A DNA stretch of 10,946 bases. Origin: SAR86 cluster bacterium (GTDB lineage: Bacteria; Pseudomonadota; Gammaproteobacteria; Magnimaribacterales; D2472). Positions 1-5,714 of the stretch are shown piece after piece (position 1 is the first letter of the stretch; each line of letters begins with the position of its first letter). Under the pieces are notes generated by a model. The model was given only the letters and a program-made list of their open reading frames with translations. It made no database searches and was not told the DNA's origin. Both the position numbers and the translations under genes were made by a program. Location of the stretch: the NCBI GenBank assembly GCA_016779505.1, contig JADHNM010000038.1, forward strand, positions 1 through 10,946, read 5' to 3'.

Positions 1-55
1 GAGCAGTTGACTGTTAATCAATTGGTCCGTGGTTCGATCCCACGTCAGGGAGCCA
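1..55 (+). tRNA. tRNA-Asn (anticodon GTT), 5' end cut off by the window
   Basis: This is the 3' part of an asparagine tRNA. The anticodon loop CTGTTAA is at 11-17, with GTT at 13-15 and a five-pair stem (GTTGA/TCAAT, one G-T pair) around it. The T arm is CGTGG (28-32), loop TTCGATC (33-39) and CCACG (40-44). The 3' acceptor strand is TCAGGGA (45-51), followed by discriminator G and an encoded CCA at 53-55. About 20 bases (5' acceptor strand and most of the D arm) lie outside the window, so acceptor pairing cannot be tested. The anticodon identity is clear. Confidence 0.95.
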
Positions 56-130
56 TTCTTCTGATCAATCGATAATTTTAATCTATTTACACTCGACGTG
101 CATGACTGACACAAACTCATTAATATAAGA

Positions 131-160
131 AAATAAGGGGCTATTTAAAGCCCCTTATTT
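131..160 (+). terminator. Strong hairpin terminator downstream of tRNA-Asn
   Basis: A perfect 12-pair inverted repeat, AAATAAGGGGCT (131-142) and AGCCCCTTATTT (149-160), encloses a 6-base loop. The GC-rich core is flanked by A-rich sequence on the left and T-rich sequence on the right, so it could stop transcription from either side. It lies 75 bases after the tRNA CCA end, the expected place for the terminator of that transcript. There is no long uninterrupted T run, so the efficiency is inferred. Confidence 0.8.
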
Positions 161-337
161 AAGCCGAACTTTAGGGTAGTATTAACCAGCTTTGGGGATA
201 GCATGATTTATTTAGTTCGGTTGATTCATATTAAATACTCTCCATGAGTCAATTAAATTACAGATCTGTGAATAAAAGTTAAATTTTTGAAAACTAGATT
301 TTTCTTTTAAGAATGTTTCAGTGATAATCATTAGTAA
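161..337. other. Gene-free stretch upstream of the dehydrogenase gene
   Basis: This AT-rich stretch holds no convincing open frame or RNA. Two symmetric elements are visible: a 10-base perfect palindrome ACAGATCTGT at 260-269, and a distant 7-base inverted repeat CCGAACT (164-170) / AGTTCGG (214-220). The palindrome lies about 18 bases upstream of the candidate -35 box and could be an operator, but that is inference from position only. Confidence 0.5.
287..314 (+). promoter_or_regulatory. Candidate sigma-70 promoter of the dehydrogenase gene
   Basis: A TTGAAA -35 box (287-292) and an AAGAAT -10 box (309-314) are separated by 16 bases. This places a start about 15 bases before the ATG at 338. 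The -35 is good and the -10 matches only 4 of 6 consensus bases. In AT-rich sequence such matches are common, so this is tentative. Confidence 0.35.
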
Positions 338-1207
338 ATGAAAAGATTACAAGATAAAGTCGCAGTGATAACGGGTGCTGGAAGTGGCATTGGTAAAGAA
401 ACTGCATTATTGTTTTTAGAACATGGCGCTAAGGTTGTGTTGGCAGATATTAATAAAGAGTCTCTCGAAGAGACTTTTGAAATTATTAAGCAAAAAAAAT
501 TAGATTCAGATGCATGCATATCCATCACCGATGTTTCGTCAGAAAATGACATAGAAAATATGATCAAACTTGCAGTTGATCATTTTGGTGCTTTGCATAT
601 CCTTTTTAATAATGCAGGCATTGGAGGTGCAGTTGGTCCCATTACTCACATCAATGCAGACGAGTGGGATAAGTCATTCCAAATACTTCTAAAGTCTGTT
701 TTTCTGGGCTCAAAATATGCAGCAAGGATTATGAAAAAAAATCTTTCTGGTGGATCAATAATTAATACAGCTTCCATTGCGGGGATGGGGGGCGGATCTG
801 GTCCGCTCGCTTATTCTGCTGCGAAAGCAGGAGTAATAAATTTTTGTAAAAATGCTGCAATTGAATTAGGTGAATATAAAATAAGAGTAAATGCTATTTC
901 ACCTGGAACAATTAATACTCCTCTTTTAGCCACAGCAATTGAAGACAGCAAGCTAGATCAGCCAATCAAAGATTTTGGAATGCCAATTGATATTGCTTAC
1001 ACGGCATTATTTCTTGCTTCTGACGAATCTAGATTTATTACAGGAATTAATGTGTGCGTGGACGGTGGGTTAACGCTAGATCAATCAGGTTTGATGAAAG
1101 ATGCTGCGGAGCATTATGCAAAAATGGGTATTGAGAGAGTTGTTGGGATGAATATGGGCTCAACTGGCATAGAATCTGTAATTAATGACCTTGAGGAAGA
1201 CGATTAA
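338..1207 (+). CDS. Short-chain dehydrogenase/reductase (classical SDR), substrate unknown
   Basis: An NAD(P)-dependent oxidoreductase of the classical SDR family, 289 aa. Seen in the protein: the Rossmann glycine motif TGAGSGIG (12-19), an acidic D37 after beta-2 that usually favours NAD(H), the structural NNAG (91-94), and catalytic S146, Y159 and K163 in the YSAAK motif. The SPG motif (188-190) follows. The position that normally holds the fourth catalytic residue, Asn in the V-N-L stretch after W110, is Leu117. The C-terminus runs about 40 residues past the usual end near CVDGG, which is long for the family. The ATG at 338 is well placed for the N-terminal beta strand, but no clear Shine-Dalgarno precedes it. 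The gene stands alone behind the tRNA terminator and shares its stop region with cysS. Family membership is secure. The substrate (alcohol, keto-acyl or steroid-like) cannot be told. Confidence 0.88.
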   Translation: MKRLQDKVAVITGAGSGIGKETALLFLEHGAKVVLADINKESLEETFEIIKQKKLDSDACISITDVSSENDIENMIKLAVDHFGALHILFNNAGIGGAVGPITHINADEWDKSFQILLKSVFLGSKYAARIMKKNLSGGSIINTASIAGMGGGSGPLAYSAAKAGVINFCKNAAIELGEYKIRVNAISPGTINTPLLATAIEDSKLDQPIKDFGMPIDIAYTALFLASDESRFITGINVCVDGGLTLDQSGLMKDAAEHYAKMGIERVVGMNMGSTGIESVINDLEEDD

Positions 1208-2574
1208 GATTTCTTCCAAGTAGTGCCATCGCTAGAATCATCTAATAAGATGCCTTGAGCTGATAATTCATCTCTTATTTGATCAGCCTTTTGGAAATCC
1301 TTAGCATCCCTTGCTTGATTTCTTTCCTCTATTTTCTTGCTAATCTCTTCATCAGTTAAATTTGCTCCATATTGAAAAAAAGCTTCAGGACTTTCGTTAA
1401 GCAGTCCTAAAACTTTGCCCAATTCTCTCATAGTCGATGCATACATACTCTTATCTTGTGTATCTTGACTGCTATTAATTAATTTTGCCAACCCAAAGAG
1501 AGTGCTTAATGCCTCTGGGGTATTTAAATCATCATTCATTGAGTTTATAAATTCCTTAACACTATCATCATGTAAATCTGATTCCTGCAATGATACAAGT
1601 GATGCAGCCTGATAAAGTCTTGTTAAAGCTGATCGCGCTTGATCAAGGGATTCGTTGTCAAAATTTAGAGAGCTTCTATAGTGGCTAGAGATTAAATAAT
1701 ATCGAATGACTTCTGGGTGATAGGAAGCAAATAAGTCTTTTAGCATTGCAAAATTACCTAAAGACTTTGACATCTTTTCCCCATTAATTTTTAGCAATCC
1801 TGAATGAATCCAATAGTTTGCAAATTTATGATCAGAAGCACATTCAGACTGAGCTATCTCATTCTCATGATGGGGGAACAGTAGGTCTGGACCTCCACCA
1901 TGGATATCGAAATGTTTACCTAAATTTTCAAGAGACATAACTGAGCATTCGATATGCCAGCCCGGTCTCCCTAAGCCCCAAGGAGAATCCCATGATGGCT
2001 CATTCTGCTTAGCACTTTTCCAAAGAACAAAATCTAATGGGTCTTTTTTAGATCCATCTTCTTCAACTCTAGAGCCTGGATTCAAATCATCAATATTTTT
2101 ATTCGATAATTTTCCGTATTCTGGAAATGTTCGCACTGCGAAGAAAACATCTCCACCCCGAGAATGATAGGCATGCCCTTTTTCAATAAGTTTACTAATC
2201 ATATTAATCATGCCTTCAATATACTCAGTTGCACGAGGCTCATTTGTAGGAAGCTCTAGGCCAAGCTTTAAAAAATCTTCATGCATACTAGCAATCGTTC
2301 TATCTGTTAGGGCGTCTATTGTTTCCTTGTTTTCATTGGCTCTATCAATAATCTTGTCGTCTATATCGGTGATGTTACGAGTAAAATTTAACTTATAGCC
2401 TTGATATCGAAGGTAACGCGCAAGAATATCAAAAGCCATCATCGCCCTTGCATGCCCCAAGTGACAGTTATCATAGACCGTCATCCCGCAAACATACATC
2501 CCAACCTCGCCTTCGCGTATGGGCACGAAATCTTCCTTTTGGTTTGTTAAGGAGTTATAAAACTTAATTGTCAT
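1204..2574 (-). CDS. cysS: Cysteine--tRNA ligase
   Basis: Class I aminoacyl-tRNA synthetase that charges tRNA-Cys with cysteine in the cytoplasm, 456 aa and close to the Escherichia coli length of about 461. Seen in the protein: the HIGH-type signature HLGH (38-41), the KMSKS loop (267-271), and the four residues that bind the active-site zinc used to select cysteine, C29 (YVCGMT), C210 (HIECS), H235 and E239 (FPHHENE). The SRV..D loop and the helical C-terminal anticodon region are present, so the gene looks intact. The ATG start gives the usual N-terminus, with the zinc Cys 29 residues in. No strong ribosome site is visible. It is divergent from the cyclophilin gene across 61 bases. Its stop TAA overlaps the stop of the convergent dehydrogenase within one TTAA. 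Confidence 0.98.
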   Translation of the reverse strand: MTIKFYNSLTNQKEDFVPIREGEVGMYVCGMTVYDNCHLGHARAMMAFDILARYLRYQGYKLNFTRNITDIDDKIIDRANENKETIDALTDRTIASMHEDFLKLGLELPTNEPRATEYIEGMINMISKLIEKGHAYHSRGGDVFFAVRTFPEYGKLSNKNIDDLNPGSRVEEDGSKKDPLDFVLWKSAKQNEPSWDSPWGLGRPGWHIECSVMSLENLGKHFDIHGGGPDLLFPHHENEIAQSECASDHKFANYWIHSGLLKINGEKMSKSLGNFAMLKDLFASYHPEVIRYYLISSHYRSSLNFDNESLDQARSALTRLYQAASLVSLQESDLHDDSVKEFINSMNDDLNTPEALSTLFGLAKLINSSQDTQDKSMYASTMRELGKVLGLLNESPEAFFQYGANLTDEEISKKIEERNQARDAKDFQKADQIRDELSAQGILLDDSSDGTTWKKS

Positions 2575-2599
2575 CTGTTATTTGATATATGAATCACTT

Positions 2600-2627
2600 A
2601 TTATAGAGAACTTAACTGGAATGTAGG
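2600..2627 (-). promoter_or_regulatory. Candidate cysS promoter in the divergent cysS/cyclophilin gap
   Basis: Read on the minus strand, a perfect TATAAT -10 box (2600-2605) is preceded at 16 bases by CCTACA (2622-2627), which matches the last three bases of the -35 consensus. Transcription would start about 20 bases before the cysS ATG. The same 61-base gap must also drive the cyclophilin gene. On the plus strand only weak -10-like matches (TATTAT 2599-2604, TATAGA 2602-2607) are seen, so the two promoters probably overlap. Confidence 0.55.
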
Positions 2628-2635
2628 TTTTATTA

Positions 2636-3256
2636 ATGTCAAAAATACAAATTACTATTTTAATAATTATTGTAACCGCTGTTGCTTTAATCTTCTTCCT
2701 ATCACCCATTGATCAAAAAGATCAGACTGAATATTATCCAGAGGAGGATCAGATGTCACTTGTTACTATTTCCACTTCAGCCGGAGAAATCCACTTAGAG
2801 CTTGATGCTGATAACGCGCCTATAACCGTGGCGAACTTTTTAAAATTAGCCGAGGATGGTTATTATTCAGGCACAATTTTTCATAGAATTATTGAAGGAT
2901 TTATGGTGCAAGGCGGTGGTCTAGATGAAGATATGACTCCCAAACCAACAAACACAGATCCAATTCAAAATGAGGCTAATAATGGCTTAAAGAATGATCG
3001 CGGCACTATTGCAATGGCCCGAACCATGGATCCTCATTCTGCTACTGGTCAATTTTTTATTAATCATAAAGACAATGAATTTTTAAACCATACAGCTGAA
3101 ACTTCTCAAGGCTGGGGTTATGCGGTCTTTGGCTCAGTTATTGATGGAATGGATGTTGTAGATCAAATCGCGCTGAGCACAACCTCTACTGTTGGCGGTT
3201 ATGCTGATGCTCCTCTTGAACCAACAATTATTCATTCAGTGACAGTGAGTGAATGA
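2636..3256 (+). CDS. ppiB: Cyclophilin-type peptidyl-prolyl cis-trans isomerase with N-terminal membrane anchor
   Basis: Catalyses cis-trans isomerisation of X-Pro bonds to assist folding, 206 aa. Residues 4-22 form one hydrophobic segment after a short N-terminus with K3. No small-residue cleavage site follows, so it reads as a signal anchor rather than a cleaved signal peptide. An acidic linker (26-39) leads into a complete PpiB-like domain from about 41. This carries FHRIIEGFMVQGGG (82-95) with catalytic R84, the SATGQFFIN strand, and the GWGYAVFG motif typical of bacterial PpiB. The upstream ATG has only a weak TAGG at 2624-2627. A second in-frame ATG (codon 40) has a much stronger site and would yield a soluble form of normal PpiB length. 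The stop overlaps the lpxH start as ATGA, so the two are co-transcribed and probably translationally coupled. Family is certain. The symbol follows domain type and context, and location is inferred. Confidence 0.93.
   Translation: MSKIQITILIIIVTAVALIFFLSPIDQKDQTEYYPEEDQMSLVTISTSAGEIHLELDADNAPITVANFLKLAEDGYYSGTIFHRIIEGFMVQGGGLDEDMTPKPTNTDPIQNEANNGLKNDRGTIAMARTMDPHSATGQFFINHKDNEFLNHTAETSQGWGYAVFGSVIDGMDVVDQIALSTTSTVGGYADAPLEPTIIHSVTVSE
2741..2755 (+). promoter_or_regulatory. Strong internal ribosome binding site and ATG within the cyclophilin gene
   Basis: GAGGAGG (2741-2747) sits 5 bases before an in-frame ATG (2753-2755, codon 40). This is the best Shine-Dalgarno/start pair I see in the window. 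Starting here gives a 167-residue protein beginning just before the first cyclophilin strand, as soluble PpiB proteins do. The purine run also encodes Glu-Glu, so coding coincidence is possible. Confidence 0.55.
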
Positions 3257-3963
3257 AGTTAGGCTTTATATCTGATCTTCATTTATCTAAAAATACGCCC
3301 TCTGTAACGGAGGGCTTTTTTAAATTTCTACAAACTGCTGCGCAAGAATTATCTCATCTATATATATTAGGTGATCTTTTTGAAGCATGGGTTGGAGATG
3401 ATGATAACTCCGAGCTTGCAACTAGCGTAATACAAAAAATAAATCATGCTACTCGCAATGGACTAGAAATATTTTTTATTCATGGCAATAGAGATTTCTT
3501 ATGTGGAGAAAGCTTTGCAGAGCAATCTAATCTTACCCTGCTTCCAGATCCGTTCTTTCTGAATTTCTTTGATTTAAAAATTGCTCTCTCACATGGAGAT
3601 AATTTTTGCACTGAAGACCTTGAATACATTGAATTTAAAAAAGAAGTTAGATCGTCAAAATGGCAAGAGGAATTCCTACAAAAGCCTCTAAATGAACGTC
3701 TAAGTATTGCATCAAACATGCGCGATGCCAGCCAAAAAAATAATAGCAGCAAGGAAGTGTCTATTATGGATGTTACTCAAGCTGCCATTGAGGATTTTTT
3801 TGAAGAGCATCACATAGATCTGCTAATTCATGGCCATACTCATAGACCAAAAACTCATAAAACCAATACCGGCACACGGATTGTTTTAGGGGACTGGCAT
3901 GAAACTGGTTGGTGCCTAATGCTTGATGAGCAGCAGCAAGAATTAAAAGAATTTATCCTTTAA
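3253..3963 (+). CDS. lpxH: UDP-2,3-diacylglucosamine diphosphatase
   Basis: Cytoplasmic, peripheral membrane metallophosphoesterase of the Raetz pathway. It hydrolyses UDP-2,3-diacylglucosamine to lipid X and UMP during lipid A synthesis. At 236 aa it matches the E. coli enzyme (240 aa). The metal and catalytic residues fall at the same numbers as in the E. coli protein: D8 and H10 (SDLHL), D41 (LGDLFEAW), N79 (HGNRD), H114 (SHGDN), and H195 and H197 (HGHTHRP). The start is fixed by the ATGA overlap with the cyclophilin stop, which suggests one transcript and coupled translation. Codons 15-23 contain an intrinsic-terminator-like hairpin (see 3297-3321). The presence of lpxH implies a Gram-negative organism with lipopolysaccharide. 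The gene ends 54 bases before umuD, with no terminator seen between them. Confidence 0.97.
   Translation: MKLGFISDLHLSKNTPSVTEGFFKFLQTAAQELSHLYILGDLFEAWVGDDDNSELATSVIQKINHATRNGLEIFFIHGNRDFLCGESFAEQSNLTLLPDPFFLNFFDLKIALSHGDNFCTEDLEYIEFKKEVRSSKWQEEFLQKPLNERLSIASNMRDASQKNNSSKEVSIMDVTQAAIEDFFEEHHIDLLIHGHTHRPKTHKTNTGTRIVLGDWHETGWCLMLDEQQQELKEFIL
3297..3321 (+). terminator. Intrinsic-terminator-like hairpin inside the lpxH coding start
   Basis: GCCCTC (3297-3302) pairs with GAGGGC (3310-3315) around a 7-base loop and is followed at once by six T (3316-3321), the canonical layout of a Rho-independent terminator. It lies 41 bases past the cyclophilin stop, in codons 15-23 of lpxH. It might end part of the cyclophilin transcripts or act as an attenuator whose folding depends on ribosomes on lpxH. 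The encoded residues (T-P-S-V-T-E-G-F-F) fit the LpxH family, so chance from coding is also possible. Confidence 0.5.
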
Positions 3964-3968
3964 AACTA

Positions 3969-3997
3969 TTGTTTGTTGCCAAATAATACTGTATAAA
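3969..3997 (+). promoter_or_regulatory. Candidate umuDC promoter overlapping the SOS box
   Basis: TTGTTT (3969-3974) and TATAAA (3992-3997, 5 of 6 consensus bases) are spaced by 17 bases. The -10 box lies inside the LexA site, so repressor binding would block it. An alternative is TTGCCA (3976-3981) with TATACA (3998-4003) at 16 bases, also covered by the LexA site. Either choice gives a very short leader before the ATG at 4018. Confidence 0.5.
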
Positions 3998-4004
3998 TAT
4001 ACAG
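3989..4004 (+). promoter_or_regulatory. LexA (SOS) operator of umuDC
   Basis: CTGTATAAATATACAG at 3989-4004 fits the gammaproteobacterial LexA consensus CTGT-N8-ACAG exactly, with an AT-rich centre. It is flanked by TA on both sides, extending the near-palindrome to 20 bases. It sits 13 bases upstream of the umuD start and on top of the likely -10 box. Together with the UmuD/UmuC products this makes DNA-damage control by LexA and RecA a strong inference. The lexA gene itself is not in the window. Confidence 0.95.
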
Positions 4005-4017
4005 TATTTTAAATCCC

Positions 4018-4449
4018 ATGACTATTAATTACCTCGGTTCAATATCGGCAAATGATCTGCCTGCCACTTTTACAAAATTTTTTGTAGAGCCAGTATCCGT
4101 AGGCTTTCCAAGCCCTGCAAATGATTATCTGGAAAGCCCCATTGATCTAAATCAGTACCTTATTAAGAATGGAGCGGCTACTTTCTTGGTAAGAGTATCC
4201 GGAGATTCAATGCTAGATGCAAATATTGCAGATCAAGCCATCTTAATAGTTGATCGAAGCCTTAAACCAAAGCACGGTAGCATTGTAGTTGCCTCTCTGG
4301 ACGGTGATTTCGTATGCAAACGATTGCAACTTAAACCTCGACTGTGCTTACTGCCAGAGAATTCAAAATACAAACCAATCTATATTCAGCATGGCCAAGA
4401 TCTAGATATTATGGGCACAGTCACTGCGGCCATTAATAAATTTGAATGA
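4018..4449 (+). CDS. umuD: UmuD, self-cleaving subunit of translesion DNA polymerase V
   Basis: Peptidase S24 (LexA-like) protein, 143 aa. RecA filaments trigger its self-cleavage to UmuD', which joins UmuC to form polymerase V. Seen: the predicted cleavage region S-V-G-F-P-S-P (27-33), nucleophile S64 in SGDSM, and general-base K101 in CKRLQL, with the same 37-residue Ser-Lys spacing as E. coli S60/K97. The P1 residue before G29 is Val28, where E. coli UmuD has Cys and most relatives have Ala. The N-terminal arm is 28 residues against 24 in E. coli. The ATG at 4018 follows the SOS box directly. I see no Shine-Dalgarno, so translation may rely on a very short leader. The stop overlaps the umuC start as ATGA. 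Confidence 0.96.
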   Translation: MTINYLGSISANDLPATFTKFFVEPVSVGFPSPANDYLESPIDLNQYLIKNGAATFLVRVSGDSMLDANIADQAILIVDRSLKPKHGSIVVASLDGDFVCKRLQLKPRLCLLPENSKYKPIYIQHGQDLDIMGTVTAAINKFE

Positions 4450-5714
4450 GACTTTTAGCATTAGTGGATTGTGATAATTTCTATGCCTCATGCGAAAGGG
4501 TATTTCGACCAGATTTAAAACAGGTGCCTATCGTGGTGCTGTCTAACAATGATGGCTGTGTTATTGCCAGAAGCAAAGAAGCCAAAGCTATGGGTATAAA
4601 AATGGGTATTCCTTGGTTCAAAGTAAAAAAATCATATTTAGCGCAAGGAGGTAAAGTATTTTCATCTAACTTTGCTCTGTATGGCGATCTATCCAAAAGA
4701 GTTATGAGTATTCTTGAAGGAATGGTCAAAAAGATTGAGGTTTATAGCATTGATGAAGCATTTTTAGATCTACAGCATGTACAGAATATAAATCACGCAC
4801 ATGAGTTCGGTATTTACTGTCGCAACACTATACGACAATGGGTTGGGATTCCTGTGCGAATTGGAATTGCGCCAACAAAAACTCTTACCAAGGTTGCAAG
4901 CCATGTTGCAAAAAATACAAGTGGCGGTATGGGGGTCTGCTGCCTAAGTGATCAAAAAGATATAGCCCGTATTCTTAAAACCTTGCCTATTAAAGAGATT
5001 TGGGGCATTGGTCACAACCTCTCCAGACAGCTCAATCAATTGGGCATATATTCAGCCTATGAATTAATGCAAATGGATATTAGGCTTATTAGAAAAAAAT
5101 TTAGCGTTGTTTTAGAGCGTACAGTTAGAGAATTAAGGGGAGAATCATGTATTCAAATAGAAGATCATTGTGATCCAAAAAAACAAATTGTTGTCAGTCG
5201 AAGTTTTAGAGGCAGAATTGAAAACTTAAGCGCGCTTAAACCGCTAATTAGCAATTTTGCAGTGCGGGCAGGAGAGAAGCTGAGACAGGAAAAACAAAAA
5301 TGCTCTCAAGTGTCAGTATTTATTTCAACCAGTAGATTTAATCAGCAACTGCAATATCGTGGATTTGATAGCTTTCAGCTTCCTTGCCCGGTAGATGATA
5401 CAAGAAGCATTCTAATGGGCGCAAATAAAATACTGAATACAATCTTTAGGAAAGGTTATCCATATGCAAAAGCAGGAATATTGCTAAGTCATTTTTCACA
5501 TTCAACCTTTCTTCAGAAATCTCTATTTGAAGCAAAAGATCAGCGGCACTTAAAACAAGATACAAACTTAATGCAAACTATAGATGCACTCAATGATACC
5601 CAAACACAGGTCTACTATGCATCACAGTATCCTGCAAGGTTATCACCCATACAAAAGGATATGGTATCACCCAAATACACAACAAACTGGTGGGAATTAC
5701 CAACGACTAAGTAA
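4446..5714 (+). CDS. umuC: UmuC, catalytic subunit of translesion DNA polymerase V
   Basis: Y-family DNA polymerase that, with UmuD', inserts nucleotides opposite DNA lesions during the SOS response, at the cost of mutations. The 422 aa equal the E. coli length. Seen: the first metal-binding motif VDCDNFYASCE with D8 and steric-gate region F12/Y13, the second YSIDEAFLDL with D103 and E104, and a central little-finger region. A beta-clamp binding pentapeptide QKSLF lies at 357-361, the same position as QLNLF in E. coli UmuC. The C-terminal SPKYTTNWWELP block is typical of UmuC (DUF4113). All catalytic residues are present, so the gene looks functional. It is coupled to umuD by an ATGA overlap and under the same SOS box. 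Its end overlaps the convergent DUF1289-type gene by 8 bases. Confidence 0.97.
   Translation: MRLLALVDCDNFYASCERVFRPDLKQVPIVVLSNNDGCVIARSKEAKAMGIKMGIPWFKVKKSYLAQGGKVFSSNFALYGDLSKRVMSILEGMVKKIEVYSIDEAFLDLQHVQNINHAHEFGIYCRNTIRQWVGIPVRIGIAPTKTLTKVASHVAKNTSGGMGVCCLSDQKDIARILKTLPIKEIWGIGHNLSRQLNQLGIYSAYELMQMDIRLIRKKFSVVLERTVRELRGESCIQIEDHCDPKKQIVVSRSFRGRIENLSALKPLISNFAVRAGEKLRQEKQKCSQVSVFISTSRFNQQLQYRGFDSFQLPCPVDDTRSILMGANKILNTIFRKGYPYAKAGILLSHFSHSTFLQKSLFEAKDQRHLKQDTNLMQTIDALNDTQTQVYYASQYPARLSPIQKDMVSPKYTTNWWELPTTK

Noticed and set aside
1..55. tRNA-Asn 3' end as an attachment site of a genomic island
   Set aside because: No repeat of the tRNA end, integrase or phage-like gene is visible. The following genes are ordinary and have composition like their neighbours.
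164..220. 7-base inverted repeat CCGAACT / AGTTCGG as a possible small RNA or stem
   Set aside because: The arms are short and 43 bases apart, with no supporting T tract or promoter, so it is too weak to call.
331..567. Minus-strand frame of 78 codons opposite the start of the dehydrogenase
   Set aside because: It is antisense to the conserved Rossmann region and shows no start signal or recognisable motif.
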